NCBI GenBank assembly: GCA_000720375.1
Contig: JOAA01000034.1
Span: forward strand, 1 to 64,000
Origin: Rhodococcus rhodnii
Lineage (GTDB): Bacteria; Actinomycetota; Actinomycetes; Mycobacteriales; Pseudonocardiaceae
Direction: 5' to 3'
Length of the DNA: 64,000 bases
How positions within the stretch are numbered: the stretch's first letter is position 1; each line of letters begins with the position of its first letter. Below are positions 17,930 to 27,192 of the stretch, piece after piece. The translations under genes were made by a program, and so were the position numbers. Below the pieces are notes generated by a model that searched no databases, was not told the origin of the DNA, and was given only the letters and a program-made list of their open reading frames with translations.

Positions 17930-18580
17930 TTAGCCGCCGAGTTCCTCGGCCCCGCCGGTCAGCACCCGCGTGACGTTGTCCCGGAACGAAGCCGAGTCGT
18001 TCGAGTGCGGGAACTCGGTGTCCGGCACGTCGACACCCAGGAACGCACAGAGTGGTTCCCAGCCTTCGGTCACCTCGTACACCAGCAGCCGGGACTCCTC
18101 GACGCCCGCTCGGACGTCCGCGTTGTGCTTGTTGAACACCGCGATCATGTCGGCTTCGCTGAGATCGCGCCGGAATCCACGGCCGGCCATCGCATCGGAG
18201 AACGGCTGCAGCAAGGCGGCCAGGTGCTCGTCGATGTTCTCGTTGCGGATCGGGTTGAGGATGGTGGCCCGGGCGCTGTCGTACCACTCCTTCGGGTCGC
18301 GCACGCTGAGCAGCACCTTGGCCGAGGGGTAGAGGTCCATCATCTCGCGCCACAGCAGGCAACCGGGGAAGTCCAGCGTGGCCCGGTACCCGCTCAACAG
18401 GCCAGGCAGGACGCTGGGGTCGCCGTTCAGAGCTGCCGTCCACCCGACCGTGGTGTCCGGCTGTTTGAGGACTTCGCTCATGTGGTGGCAAGGGGCGAAC
18501 CCGAGCAGCTCCAGTGCCCGTTTCAGCGAGGCCGTCCCGGTCCGGCCGAAGCCCGCTCCGATGATCTCGACCATGCGCAC
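17930..18580 (-). CDS. Sulfotransferase family protein (Sulfotransfer_4 type)
   Basis: The 216-residue protein opens with a P-loop-like PAPS-binding motif (GAGFGRTGTASLKRALE) and contains the second PAPS-site region (VLLSVRDPKEWYDSA). These features fit the small bacterial sulfotransferase family PF17784. It would transfer sulfate from PAPS to an unknown acceptor in the cytoplasm. The start may be GTG 18580 or ATG 18574. It lies upstream of the P450 gene on the same strand, so a shared tailoring role is possible but unproven. It is divergent from the YCII/sigma operon across a long dyad. Confidence 0.82.
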   Translation of the reverse strand: MRMVEIIGAGFGRTGTASLKRALELLGFAPCHHMSEVLKQPDTTVGWTAALNGDPSVLPGLLSGYRATLDFPGCLLWREMMDLYPSAKVLLSVRDPKEWYDSARATILNPIRNENIDEHLAALLQPFSDAMAGRGFRRDLSEADMIAVFNKHNADVRAGVEESRLLVYEVTEGWEPLCAFLGVDVPDTEFPHSNDSASFRDNVTRVLTGGAEELGG

Positions 18581-18681
18581 CCGTCCTTGTCAGAGCCGCT
18601 GCGAAGAGATCTTGACCGTACCTGGCGGCCACCACAGAGATCCACATCTTGACGCCGGTCGACCAGGATGAGGATCACGCC

Positions 18682-18717
18682 GATGTGACAGGGAACGGGT
18701 ACATTCCCTGTCACATC
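18682..18717. promoter_or_regulatory. Perfect 14-bp inverted repeat in divergent promoter region
   Basis: GATGTGACAGGGAA (18682-18695) and TTCCCTGTCACATC (18704-18717) are exact reverse complements around an 8-base loop. The element lies about 55 bp before the YCII/sigma-factor operon and about 100 bp before the divergent sulfotransferase gene. It could be an operator for a dimeric regulator or an RNA hairpin in a leader. Neither flanking gene ends here, so a simple terminator is unlikely. Confidence 0.5.
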
Positions 18718-18772
18718 CCCGGTTCGACATAAGGACGAAACATCCCCCGAACCGAAGAGAAGGGCCACGCTG

Positions 18773-19099
18773 ATGCGCTACCTGATGATGACCATGCGGG
18801 ACGAGAACCAGACCGCGCCGGACGAGAAGCTGTTCGAGGAGATGGACAAGTTCGTCGCGGAGTTGTCCGCGGCGGGCGTCATCGTCGCCGCTGGCGGGCT
18901 CGACCAGGACGGCATGCTGATCGTCCAGCGCGACGGTGAACTGGTCGTCACCGACGGCCCGTACGCCGAAGCGAAAGAGACGGTCGGCGGCTTCGCGTTG
19001 GTCGACGTCCGGTCCAAGGAGGAGATGCTGGAGATCGCGCGCCGATCCTTCGCCATCGGCGGTGACGGCGTCTGCCGGGTGCACGAGGTCTTTTTGTGA
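18773..19099 (+). CDS. YCII-related (DGPF) protein, partner of ECF sigma factor
   Basis: This 108-residue YCII-family protein has an alpha/beta dimeric ferredoxin-like fold and contains the VVTDGPYAEAKE stretch that gives the DGPF domain its name, followed by GGFALVDV. Such genes almost always precede ECF42-type sigma factors, and here the next gene overlaps by GTGA. The precise role in that pairing is not settled; a small-molecule-binding or enzymatic function is assumed. It is cytoplasmic and the first gene of a two-gene unit. Confidence 0.88.
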   Translation: MRYLMMTMRDENQTAPDEKLFEEMDKFVAELSAAGVIVAAGGLDQDGMLIVQRDGELVVTDGPYAEAKETVGGFALVDVRSKEEMLEIARRSFAIGGDGVCRVHEVFL

Positions 19100-21036
19100 C
19101 CGATACCCATCGGGCGATCGACGCGGCCTGGAAGCTGCAGGCCGCGAAGATCATCGGCGGGCTGACCCGGCTGGTGCACGACGTCGGCCTGGCCGAGGAG
19201 CTGGCGCAGGACGCGCTCGTCGCCGCGTTGGAGCAGTGGCCGGAGTCGGGCGTTCCGGACAACCCGGGTGCCTGGCTCATGGCCGTCGCCAAACGCCGGG
19301 CCGTCGACCACATCCGGCGCGCCAAGCTGGCCGAAAGCAAGCAGGCGGAGCTGATCACCCGCGGCGATGAGCCGCAGCAGGACGACGTCCTGCGGCTGAT
19401 GTTCATCACCTGCGATCCGATCCTGCCTGCCCGTGACCGAGCCGCGTTGACCCTGCGGCTGGTCGGCGGGCTGAGCCCGGCGGAGATCGCGCGGGCGTTC
19501 CTGACGACCGAGCTGGACATCACGCACCGCATCGCCACAGCGAAACGGACCCTGGCCGAGCACGAACGGTCGAGGACCGCCGACGTCCCCGCGGTCCTCG
19601 AAGTCATCTACCTGATCTTCAACGAGGGCTACTCGGCCACCTCGGGTGACGACCTGATGCGCCCGGGCCTGTGCCTGGAAGCGTTGCGGCTCGGCCGAAT
19701 GCTGGCCGCCCTCGCACCGCGGGAGGCCGAGGTCCATGGTCTGGTCGCGCTGATGGAGATCCAGGCGTCCCGGCAGGCCGCGCGGACCGGGCCGTCCGGC
19801 GAGCCGATCCAGCTGCATGAGCAGGACCGTGGCCGCTGGGACCCGCTGCTGATCCGCCGTGGGTTCACCGCGATGCTGCGTGCCCGGGACATCGGTGGCC
19901 CGCCGGGGCCTTACGTGCTGCAAGCCGCGATCGCGGTGTGCCACGCGCAGGCCAAAACCGCGCGGGACACCGACTGGGGCCAGATTTCCAATCTGTACAC
20001 GGCTTTGGCGGGTGTGCTGCCCACGCCGGTCGTGCAGCTCAACCGTGCGGTCGCCTTCGGCAAGGCGTACGGCGCCGAGGCCGGGTTGGCGCTGGTCGAC
20101 AAACTGGTCGACGATCCGGCGCTGCGGGACTACCACTTGCTTCCCAGCGTCCGGGGTGACCTGCTCGAGCAACTCGGCCGGCATCCGGAAGCCCGGCTGG
20201 AGTACGAACGTGCCGCGGCGCTGACCCACAACGCCGCCGAACGTGCCTTTCTGTTGCGGCGCGCGGGATCGATCGCGACCGTGCCGGCCGGGCCGACCTT
20301 GGCCGAGGCCAGTGCGCAGTTCCTGGCGCGCACGGACTTGGACGCGGCCACACTCCGTTCGTACGGCCAGACTCTGCGTCGGCTGTGCCGGTCGTTGGGG
20401 GAGCAGCTGCCGCTGGAATCACTGAACGCCGACCAAGTCGCCCGGGTTTTCGCGACAGCGTGGCGGAACGCGGCACCGAAAACGTGGAACCGGCATCGGT
20501 CGGCGATCCGGTCGTTCGGTACGTGGGCTGCCTTGCCCGATCTCGACGCACGATTGGACCGACGAGCTGAACCGTCAACGCGGCCAACGACTTTGAGCCC
20601 GTCCCAGCTGGAGATGGTGTGGGGCCTTGAGGTTGCTGTCCGGGAACGGGCTTTGTGGCTGCTGCTCCACGAATCCGGGGCCGCGGTGACAACGGTGTTG
20701 TCGTTGAACGTCGAAGACCTCGACCTGGCAGACCGTCGCGCCCGTGCCGGCGGATCGTGGGTCACATGGCGTTCTGGAACAGCGAAATTGTTGCCACACC
20801 TGGTTGCCGGACGCACCCGAGGCCCGTTGTTCTTGGCTGACCGCAAACCTGCGCCCGCCCGGATGCCCGCTGCCGCTGATCTGTGTCCGGAAACCGGACG
20901 CGGCCGGCTGTCCTATCCCCGGGCTGAGTATCTGTTCAAGCAAGCCACCAGGTCGTTGGATCCCGGTGGCGTGGGATACACATTGAAACAGCTGAGAGCG
21001 GGCAACCGTGCTCGGCGCGAGGCGTCCACCCAATAG
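19096..21036 (+). CDS. ECF42-type sigma factor fused to a degenerate tyrosine-recombinase domain
   Basis: GTG 19096 overlaps the YCII stop. Residues 1-395 are a typical ECF42 sigma factor: region 2 (about 10-75), region 4 (about 105-160) and the long TPR-like C-terminal extension of this group. Normal members end near here. A further 250 residues form an integrase-like unit: a SAM-like core-binding domain (about 396-480, TLAEASAQFLART to NRHRSAIRSFGTWA) and a catalytic-domain remnant (about 490-646, RERALWLLLHESGAA, VLSLNVEDLDL, RAEYLFKQATRSLDP). The first catalytic Arg is replaced (SGAAVT), and the protein stops just after YTLKQLR, so the second His motif and the Tyr nucleophile are missing. 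Recombination activity is very unlikely. DNA binding is possible. Confidence 0.82.
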   Translation: MTDTHRAIDAAWKLQAAKIIGGLTRLVHDVGLAEELAQDALVAALEQWPESGVPDNPGAWLMAVAKRRAVDHIRRAKLAESKQAELITRGDEPQQDDVLRLMFITCDPILPARDRAALTLRLVGGLSPAEIARAFLTTELDITHRIATAKRTLAEHERSRTADVPAVLEVIYLIFNEGYSATSGDDLMRPGLCLEALRLGRMLAALAPREAEVHGLVALMEIQASRQAARTGPSGEPIQLHEQDRGRWDPLLIRRGFTAMLRARDIGGPPGPYVLQAAIAVCHAQAKTARDTDWGQISNLYTALAGVLPTPVVQLNRAVAFGKAYGAEAGLALVDKLVDDPALRDYHLLPSVRGDLLEQLGRHPEARLEYERAAALTHNAAERAFLLRRAGSIATVPAGPTLAEASAQFLARTDLDAATLRSYGQTLRRLCRSLGEQLPLESLNADQVARVFATAWRNAAPKTWNRHRSAIRSFGTWAALPDLDARLDRRAEPSTRPTTLSPSQLEMVWGLEVAVRERALWLLLHESGAAVTTVLSLNVEDLDLADRRARAGGSWVTWRSGTAKLLPHLVAGRTRGPLFLADRKPAPARMPAAADLCPETGRGRLSYPRAEYLFKQATRSLDPGGVGYTLKQLRAGNRARREASTQ

Positions 21037-21059
21037 AGATCCACAGCTGGGAGGGCACC

Positions 21060-21680
21060 ATGGGCAGCCGCTATCTCTTTCTGACCAGGCATGGAGAAGC
21101 ACTGCCGGACGAGACAGCGCTGACCGAGGCCGGCTGTCAGCAGGCAACGCAGCTCGGTCAACGACTGAAACGCGTGCCGCTCGACGCGGTGTACCACGGA
21201 CCCCGCAGCAGGGCGGAACAGACGGCGAAGTTGATCGCCGGGCAAGTAGGCGATGTACCGGTGCAAGCGGTGGAGGCTGCGGGCGATTACATCCCGTACG
21301 TGCCCACGCGGGAGGAGTTGCCGGAGGATTCGGCGGATCTCCTGCTCAGTTTTCTGGGCCAGTTCACCATCCTGGAACGCCAGCGCGGCGCCAAACTCGT
21401 CAAGGAGGCCACTGCCCGGTTCACCGGCCCGGTCGACGGCGACCAAGACCGCTATGAGCTGCTCGTCACCCACAACTACCTGGCCGGATGGCTGGTCAAC
21501 CAGGCGCAGGGATCGCCGAAGTGGCGGTGGCTGGCGCTCGACCACGCCAACGCGGCGCTGACCATCATCCGCTACACGCCGGAGCGTGCTCCGGCGTTGC
21601 TGGTGTTCAACGACATGGGGCATTTGCCCGCTGACCTGCGGTGGACCGGATTCCCCGGAGAATTTCAGAGCCTGGCGTAA
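21060..21680 (+). CDS. Histidine phosphatase family (phosphoglycerate mutase-like) protein
   Basis: The 206-residue protein has the RHG motif at its start (LTRHGEA), in which the His is the phosphoacceptor, the supporting Arg segment (GPRSRAEQTA) and the second His region (LLVTHNY). It should be a cytoplasmic phosphatase of unknown substrate. GGGAGGG lies upstream of the ATG. It follows the sigma-factor gene by 23 bp on the same strand and might be read through from it, but no functional link is evident. Confidence 0.85.
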   Translation: MGSRYLFLTRHGEALPDETALTEAGCQQATQLGQRLKRVPLDAVYHGPRSRAEQTAKLIAGQVGDVPVQAVEAAGDYIPYVPTREELPEDSADLLLSFLGQFTILERQRGAKLVKEATARFTGPVDGDQDRYELLVTHNYLAGWLVNQAQGSPKWRWLALDHANAALTIIRYTPERAPALLVFNDMGHLPADLRWTGFPGEFQSLA

Positions 21681-21745
21681 AAGTGCTCAGTTGATGAGCA
21701 CTTTGCCCCGGAGACTGGTGTCAACCCCAGTCAAAGGAGCCAGAG

Positions 21746-22144
21746 ATGATGCGAGGACTTGCCACCGTCAAAATCGTCGCCGAGGACGTCCCGGCCGCCG
21801 TGGCCTGGTACAGCGAGGTGTTCGGCATCAAGCCGTACTTCGAGCGCGAGATCGACGGCAAGGCTGCTTACGTCGAGTTCCGCGTCGGCGACTACGAGCA
21901 CGAATTCGGCATCATGGACGCGAAGTTCTCGCCGGACAACCGCGACCATCCGGGCGGCGCGGTCGTCTACTGGCACGTGGACGATGTCCATGCGGAGTTC
22001 GACCGCCTGATCGAACTCGGCGCGACAGTGCACATGCCGGTGATCGAACGCGGCCCCGGGTTCGTGCCCGGATCCGTGGTCGACCCGTTCGGCAACATCC
22101 TCGGGATCATGTACAACCGGCACTACCTGGAGATCCTGGGATGA
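21746..22144 (+). CDS. VOC family (glyoxalase/bleomycin resistance-like) protein
   Basis: The 132-residue protein has the paired beta-alpha-beta-beta-beta pattern of the vicinal oxygen chelate family. Typical segments are KIVAEDVPAAVAWYSEVFG at the start and FVPGSVVDPFGNILGI near the end, with possible metal ligands among H, E and the DPFGN region. Substrate unknown. It overlaps the next gene by ATGA, so the two are translationally coupled. AAAGGAG precedes the start. Confidence 0.86.
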   Translation: MMRGLATVKIVAEDVPAAVAWYSEVFGIKPYFEREIDGKAAYVEFRVGDYEHEFGIMDAKFSPDNRDHPGGAVVYWHVDDVHAEFDRLIELGATVHMPVIERGPGFVPGSVVDPFGNILGIMYNRHYLEILG

Positions 22145-22689
22145 GCACGTTCTACGCGAGCAGCACAGCGCAATGGCGGGCGTGGCTGGCCGAGAACTGC
22201 GACTCGGCCAAGGAAATCTGGCTGATCCTGCACCACAAGGACAGCGCGGTGCCCAGCCCGCGCTACCACGAAGCGATCGAACAGGCACTGTGTTTCGGCT
22301 GGATCGACAGCCACCACCGCAAGCGCGACGCGACCAGTTCGCAGCTGCGCTTCAGCCCGCGGACCACCCGCAGTTCGTGGAGCCGGCTCAACCGGGACCG
22401 CGCGGCCCGCATGATCGCGGAAGGCCAGATGACCTCACGCGGCCAGGCCCTGATCGATCATGCCAAGGCCAACGGCACGTGGGACGCGCCGACGGTGCCG
22501 GACGATCTGCGGGAGTTGTTGGACGGCAACGAAAACGCACGGGAGAACTTCGAGAAGTTCCCGCCGTCGTCGAAACGGCTGATCCTGGAATGGATCGGAT
22601 CGGCGAAGAAGCCGGAGACCCGGCAGCGCCGGATCGGCCGGACGGTCGAACTCGCCGCGCGCAACATCCGGGCGAACCACCCGGCATAA
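22141..22689 (+). CDS. YdeI/OmpD-associated family protein
   Basis: ATG 22141 overlaps the VOC gene stop. The 182-residue protein carries the family hallmarks: WLAENCDSAKEIWLILHHK, ALCFGWIDSHHRKRD and the C-terminal RQRRIGRTVELAARNIR. Members are often called bacteriocin-protection or YdeI proteins, but their biochemical role is not settled. It is soluble and cytoplasmic, with a basic C-terminal tail. Co-expression with the VOC protein suggests a small stress-response unit. Confidence 0.85.
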   Translation: MSTFYASSTAQWRAWLAENCDSAKEIWLILHHKDSAVPSPRYHEAIEQALCFGWIDSHHRKRDATSSQLRFSPRTTRSSWSRLNRDRAARMIAEGQMTSRGQALIDHAKANGTWDAPTVPDDLRELLDGNENARENFEKFPPSSKRLILEWIGSAKKPETRQRRIGRTVELAARNIRANHPA

Positions 22690-22851
22690 GTGGGCTACCC
22701 AGGCGGCGATTCCGGCGGTTCGGTGGCGCGCTGGGAAACCAGCCGGCCGGAGTCGTCTGCGAGGGCGAGAGCAGTTTCGCCGTCGAGGTCCGCCCTTACT
22801 ACGACTGGCATGCCGCGATCGCGGTCGCCGCTGGGCTGAATAAGGTGTGCC

Positions 22852-23502
22852 ATGGCCTTTCGCACGTTGATGTTCGCCACTTTGCTGGCATTCACGTTGG
22901 TCGCGCCGCCCGCGGTCGCGGCGCCTCAGGACACCGCCCTTTCGATCGCCAAGGCGCGTACCCAGCCCTTAGGCACCGTGGTCACCGTCAGCGGGACCGT
23001 GACCACGCCGTCCGGAGCCTTCGAGTCCAGCTTCTTCGACAAGGGCTTCGGTTTGCAGGATGGCAGTGCGGGCATCTACATCAGCACCGCCGACAACCTG
23101 AACGCCAAGCCGGGCAGGCGTGCGAAGGTCACCGGCACCCTGCGCGACAGCTTCGGCTTCCTGATCCTCGTGCCGACCGAGGTCGACCTGGGCCGCACCG
23201 GCCCGCAGGTGCACGCACGCTGGTCGTCGACGAAAGCGGTGGGGGAGAAGACCGAAGGCCTGCTCCTGCGCGTCGCGGGCAAGATCACCCAAGGCCCGAT
23301 CAACGACCTGCCGTACGGCTACAAGTTCTGGATCAGCGACGGTTCCGGCGAGGTGCAGATCTTCGTCAACACGCAGACCGGCATCGACGTCTCGACGCTC
23401 AAGCTCGGCCAGGTCGTGCTGGCGACCGGACTGAGCGGGCAGTTCGAGACCCACTACGAGGTTCTGCCGCGCTCACCGAGGGACCTCCTGGTCCTCGGCT
23501 GA
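22852..23502 (+). CDS. Secreted protein with two OB-fold (nucleic-acid-binding type) domains
   Basis: The 216-residue protein has a clear signal peptide (cleavage near AVAA, residue 24) and no membrane anchor afterwards. The mature part looks like two successive OB folds (LGTVVTVSGTVTTP to VTGTLRDSFGFLILVPTEVDL, and KTEGLLLRVAGKI to VVLATGLSGQFETHYEVLPRS). This resembles the domains found next to secreted nucleases. A role in binding extracellular nucleic acid or sugars is inferred. It stands alone and ends 9 bp before a strong terminator hairpin shared with the convergent csoR gene. Confidence 0.75.
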   Translation: MAFRTLMFATLLAFTLVAPPAVAAPQDTALSIAKARTQPLGTVVTVSGTVTTPSGAFESSFFDKGFGLQDGSAGIYISTADNLNAKPGRRAKVTGTLRDSFGFLILVPTEVDLGRTGPQVHARWSSTKAVGEKTEGLLLRVAGKITQGPINDLPYGYKFWISDGSGEVQIFVNTQTGIDVSTLKLGQVVLATGLSGQFETHYEVLPRSPRDLLVLG

Positions 23503-23511
23503 ACGAAAAGC

Positions 23512-23544
23512 GGGCGCGACTGTCCGGAGAAGACAGTCGCGCCC
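23512..23544. terminator. Strong bidirectional terminator
   Basis: GGGCGCGACTGTC (23512-23524) and GACAGTCGCGCCC (23532-23544) form a perfect 13-bp stem with a 7-base loop between the convergent OB-fold gene and csoR. Confidence 0.85.
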
Positions 23545-23569
23545 GTCGTCGAGGGAGAAGGACAGGAAG

Positions 23570-23872
23570 TCAGGAACGGACCAGCCGGGCGATGGCCTCG
23601 CTGGCTTCCCTGACCTTTTCCTCGGCGTTCTCGCCGCCCTGTGCGATCGCCTCGGCGACACAGTGCTTGAGGTGCTCGTCCATCAGGCCGAGCGACACCG
23701 CCTGCAATGCCTTGGTGGCGGCCGAGATCTGGGTGAGCACGTCGATGCAGTACTCGTCGTTCTCGACCATCCGCTGCAGTCCGCGGACCTGTCCCTCGAT
23801 CCGCCGCAGCCGCTTGAGGAACGCTTCCTTGTCCCCGGTGTATCCCCGCATGTCCTTCTCTCCCTCGCTCAC
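23570..23872 (-). CDS. csoR: CsoR-type copper-sensing repressor
   Basis: The protein has 100 residues from ATG 23872, or 93 from ATG 23851, which also has a good ribosome site. The copper ligands of the CsoR family are present with the right spacing: C42 (EYCIDV), H67 and C71 (MDEHLKHC). The N-terminal helix (KRLRRIEGQVRGLQRMV) is the conserved DNA-contact region. Without copper it should bind G-rich operator DNA and repress; Cu(I) releases it. It lies downstream of the copper ATPase gene on the same strand and near candidate operators. Confidence 0.92.
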   Translation of the reverse strand: MSEGEKDMRGYTGDKEAFLKRLRRIEGQVRGLQRMVENDEYCIDVLTQISAATKALQAVSLGLMDEHLKHCVAEAIAQGGENAEEKVREASEAIARLVRS

Positions 23873-23876
23873 ACCC

Positions 23877-23914
23877 GGCCACCCAGCTTACCCCTTACCG
23901 GTACCTGGGTGGCC
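23877..23914 (-). promoter_or_regulatory. Candidate CsoR operator inside a 10-bp dyad upstream of csoR
   Basis: The motif CCAGCTTACCCCTTACC (from 23883) matches at 19 of 22 positions a site upstream of the exported protein gene (27193-27214). On the coding strand it reads as G-tracts flanked by GTA, as in known CsoR boxes. It is enclosed by a perfect inverted repeat, GGCCACCCAG (23877-23886) and CTGGGTGGCC (23905-23914). That repeat could alternatively act as a terminator for the ATPase gene just upstream. Confidence 0.5.
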
Positions 23915-23932
23915 TTGATCAGCGCGAACACG

Positions 23933-26158
23933 TCAGCGGAAGCGGCGCAACCGCAGACTGTTGGTCACCACGAACACCGAGCTGAACGCCATCGCGGCGC
24001 CCGCGATCATCGGGTTGAGCAGTCCGGCCATCGCCAGCGGCAGCGCCGCGATGTTGTACGCGAAGGCCCAGAACAGGTTGCCCTTGATCGTCCCAAGGGT
24101 CCGCCGGGCCAGCCGGATCGCGTCGACGGCGGCCAGCAGGTCGCCGCGGACCAGCGTCAGGTCGCTCGCCTCGATCGCCACGTCGGTGCCGGTCCCCATG
24201 GCCAGGCCGAGATCGGCCTGGGCCAGCGCGGCCGCGTCGTTCACGCCGTCGCCGACCATGGCCACCACGCGGCCTTCGGCCTGCAGCTTGCTGATCACGT
24301 CGACCTTGTCCTTCGGCAGAACCTCGGCGATCACCTCGTCGATGCCGACCTGGGCGGCTATCGCCTTGGCCGCGGCCGAGTTGTCCCCGGTCAGCAGCAC
24401 CGGCTTGAGCCCGAGGGCCCGCAGCTTCGTCACTGCCTCGGCGGACGTCGGCTTGACGGTGTCGGCGACGACGAAAACCGCCCGTGCCTCGCCGTCCCAG
24501 CCGACCGCCACCGCGGTCCGGCCGGCCTTCTCCGCCTCGGCCTTGGCCGTCGCCAAGGTCTCCGGCAGCTTCTGGCTCCAGTCATCGAGCAGTGCCGTCC
24601 GCCCGGCGATGACCACCTGGCCGTCGACAATGCCTTGCACGCCAAGGCCTTCGATGTTCTTGAAGTCCTCGACCGCGGGCAGGTCGCCGAGCTTGTCGGC
24701 CGCCGCCCGCGCGATCGCCTGTGCGATGGGGTGTTCGGACGCGCTCTCCACCGCTCCGGCGAGCCGCAGGGCTTCCTCGTCGTCGACTCCGCTGGCGACG
24801 TGAATGTCCACAAGCGACATCTGGCCGGTGGTCACCGTGCCGGTCTTGTCCAGCACCACGGTGTCGATCCGCTTGGTGGACTCCAGCACCTCGGGGCCCT
24901 TGATCAGGATGCCGAGCTGCGCGCCGCGGCCCGTGCCGACGAGCAACGCCGTCGGCGTGGCCAAACCGAGCGCACATGGGCACGCGATGATCAGGACAGC
25001 GACGGCAGCGGTGAACGCCGCCGCGGTCGAGCCGCCCGCGCCCAGCCAGAACGCCAACGTGCCGACAGCCAATGCGATCACGATCGGCACGAACACCCCG
25101 GAGATCCGGTCGGCCAACCGTTGCACGTCCGCCTTACGCGTCTGCGCGTCCTCCACCAGCTTGGCCATCTGCGCCAGCTGCGTGTCCGCGCCGATCCGTG
25201 TCGCACGCACGACCAACCGTCCGCCCGCGTTGACCGTCGCGCCGACGACCTTGTCGCCGGGCCCGACCTCGACCGGGACGGATTCGCCGGTCAGCATGCT
25301 CGCGTCGACAGCGGAGCTGCCTTCCTCGATCACGCCGTCGGTCGCGATCTTCTCGCCCGGCCGGACCACGAACCGGTCGCCGACCGCGAGCGTGTCGATC
25401 GGAACGCGCACCTCCCGGCCGTCACGCAGGACGGCCACGTCCTTCGCGCCGAGTTCGAGCAGCGCTCGCAGCGCCGCACCGGCCCGCCGCTTGGACCGTG
25501 CCTCGAAGTACCGGCCTGCCAGGATGAACGTCGTCACGCCGGCCGCGACCTCGAAGTAGATGTTGCCGTCGCCGCTCATCCGCTCGATGGTCAGCTCGAA
25601 CGGATGCGTCATCCCAGGCACGCCCGCGGTGCCCCACAGCAACGCGTACAACGACCAGGCGAACGCGGCCAGCGTGCCCATCGAGATGAGCGTGTCCATT
25701 GTGGCCGCGCCGTGCCGCAGGTTCTGCCATGCCGCGCGGTGGAACGGCCACGCCGCCCACACCAGGACCGGCCCGGCCAACGCCAGCGAGATCCACTGCC
25801 AGTACGTGAACTGCAACGCCGGGATCATCGCGAGCGCGATCACCGGCACGGACAGGACGACCGCGCCGATCAGCCGCTGCCGCAACGACCGCAACGGGTC
25901 GTCCTCTTCGGTCTCTTCGGGTTTTTCCGGCTGCGGCAAGGTCGCGGAGTATCCGGCGGCCTCGACCGTCTGCACGAGCACGGTGGGGTCGACCTCGGCC
26001 GGGAAGGTCACTTTGGCCTTCTCCGTGGCGTAGTTGACCGTCGCGGTCACGCCGTCCAGCTTGTTCAGCTTGCGCTCGATGCGGTTGGCGCACGAGGCGC
26101 ACGTCATGCCACTGATGGCCAGTTCGATCTGCTGACCGGTGGCGACATCGGATGTCAT
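23933..26158 (-). CDS. Copper-exporting P1B-type ATPase (CtpV/CopA-like)
   Basis: The 741-residue protein has an N-terminal heavy-metal domain with GMTCASC (C20, C23), eight expected membrane helices, and the P1B-1 signature CPC in ACPCALG (near 393). The phosphorylated Asp is in DKTGT (near 436), and the family [12 protein letters not shown] and HP (SEHPIAQ) motifs are present. These mark a Cu(I) exporter of normal length. It is probably co-transcribed with the exported His-rich gene that starts upstream (14 bp gap), and csoR follows. The cluster is the standard actinobacterial copper-resistance locus. Confidence 0.94.
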   Translation of the reverse strand: MTSDVATGQQIELAISGMTCASCANRIERKLNKLDGVTATVNYATEKAKVTFPAEVDPTVLVQTVEAAGYSATLPQPEKPEETEEDDPLRSLRQRLIGAVVLSVPVIALAMIPALQFTYWQWISLALAGPVLVWAAWPFHRAAWQNLRHGAATMDTLISMGTLAAFAWSLYALLWGTAGVPGMTHPFELTIERMSGDGNIYFEVAAGVTTFILAGRYFEARSKRRAGAALRALLELGAKDVAVLRDGREVRVPIDTLAVGDRFVVRPGEKIATDGVIEEGSSAVDASMLTGESVPVEVGPGDKVVGATVNAGGRLVVRATRIGADTQLAQMAKLVEDAQTRKADVQRLADRISGVFVPIVIALAVGTLAFWLGAGGSTAAAFTAAVAVLIIACPCALGLATPTALLVGTGRGAQLGILIKGPEVLESTKRIDTVVLDKTGTVTTGQMSLVDIHVASGVDDEEALRLAGAVESASEHPIAQAIARAAADKLGDLPAVEDFKNIEGLGVQGIVDGQVVIAGRTALLDDWSQKLPETLATAKAEAEKAGRTAVAVGWDGEARAVFVVADTVKPTSAEAVTKLRALGLKPVLLTGDNSAAAKAIAAQVGIDEVIAEVLPKDKVDVISKLQAEGRVVAMVGDGVNDAAALAQADLGLAMGTGTDVAIEASDLTLVRGDLLAAVDAIRLARRTLGTIKGNLFWAFAYNIAALPLAMAGLLNPMIAGAAMAFSSVFVVTNSLRLRRFR

Positions 26159-26172
26159 GGAATCCTCCCTGG

Positions 26173-27147
26173 TCAGTGGCCGTGGCCGTCGTTGGCGTGC
26201 CCGGGCTGAGCCGGCTGGGCGGGTTGAGCGGGCTGGGCTGGCGCGGCTGTCGGGGCTGGCGCGGCGAAGCCCTCGGTCGAGACGGTGAAGTCCGCGGTCC
26301 GGACCTTGCCCTCGTGCTGGAAGTCCAGGAAAAGCCGGTACGTGCCGCTGGACGGGACCTCGGCGTAGAACGTTATGCCAGGTCCGGCCTTTGTCTTGCC
26401 ATCGCCGGGCGTACCGTCCGGGTGGACGTGCAGATAGGCGAGATCACCGGTGCGCAGTGCGACCAAGTGCCCGTATGCGCCCAGGTACGGCTGCAAATCG
26501 GTGACGTCCTGGCCGTTCTTGCGGACCGTGAGCGTGACCTTGGACGACTGGCCGGGTGCCAGCGTGCCGTCGAGCTTGACCTCGTAGTCATCGACAGTGG
26601 ATACCCGGAAATCGCGGTACATCACCGGCTGGAAGGTGCCCGGAGCGGCCAGGTCGACGCCGAGCGTGAGCTTGTCGCCGCCGGTCGGTTTGAAATCGGC
26701 GAACGCCCGGTAACTGCCGGCTTGCGTGAGCGTCAGCGGGACGCTCCACGTGCCGTCCGGCGCCATCTCGGGGTGCACGTGCTGGAATCCCGCGAGGTCA
26801 CGGCGCACGACGATCAAGTGCATCCGCTTGTCGTGTTCGACGTCGAACGCGGTGAGGGCGGTCCCGTCACTCTTGGTGATCTTGAAGCTGAACGGAGTGG
26901 TGGTTCCCGTGCTGAACGTGGTGCTGGACGGCTGGAAGATGTAACCGTCCTTGGCCGACGCCAAGCCAGCGGGATCCTCGGAGCTCGCCGCGACAGTGCC
27001 GCTGTGGGACTCCGTGTGGGCGGAAGCAGCGGGGGTGCCCGCCGCGTCGCCGACGGGTCCGACAGCAGTGCCGATCGCCCAGGCGCCACCGGCGACCAGG
27101 ACGAGCGCCGCACCGTAGGCGGTGAGCCTCGTGGCTGTGTTCATCAT
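26173..27147 (-). CDS. Exported His-rich protein of the copper locus with duplicated module
   Basis: The 324-residue protein has an N-terminal hydrophobic anchor or signal (residues about 8-30) and a mature part rich in His. Two homologous beta modules each carry an HL-x-HVHP cluster ([17 protein letters not shown] near 135 and [18 protein letters not shown] near 230). A Pro/Ala/Gln repeat linker then leads to a C-terminal GHANDGHGH tail. The His clusters suggest extracytoplasmic copper binding before or after export by the ATPase. The same module pair is present in the protein at 2795-4021. Confidence 0.8.
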   Translation of the reverse strand: MMNTATRLTAYGAALVLVAGGAWAIGTAVGPVGDAAGTPAASAHTESHSGTVAASSEDPAGLASAKDGYIFQPSSTTFSTGTTTPFSFKITKSDGTALTAFDVEHDKRMHLIVVRRDLAGFQHVHPEMAPDGTWSVPLTLTQAGSYRAFADFKPTGGDKLTLGVDLAAPGTFQPVMYRDFRVSTVDDYEVKLDGTLAPGQSSKVTLTVRKNGQDVTDLQPYLGAYGHLVALRTGDLAYLHVHPDGTPGDGKTKAGPGITFYAEVPSSGTYRLFLDFQHEGKVRTADFTVSTEGFAAPAPTAAPAQPAQPAQPAQPGHANDGHGH

Positions 27148-27192
27148 CAGTCCTGTTCTCGGGCTGAGTAGCGGTCTCCGGCCTGGTCAGTT

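Noticed and set aside
22690..22851. A minus-strand frame of 66 codons at 22695-22895
   Set aside because: No ribosome site or family. It overlaps the signal peptide region of the OB-fold protein gene and is probably chance.
23663..26209. Long plus-strand open frame antisense to the copper ATPase, and a similar one at 27642-29918 antisense to the acyl-CoA oxidase
   Set aside because: Both lie over well-supported genes and have low-complexity sequence with no family features.
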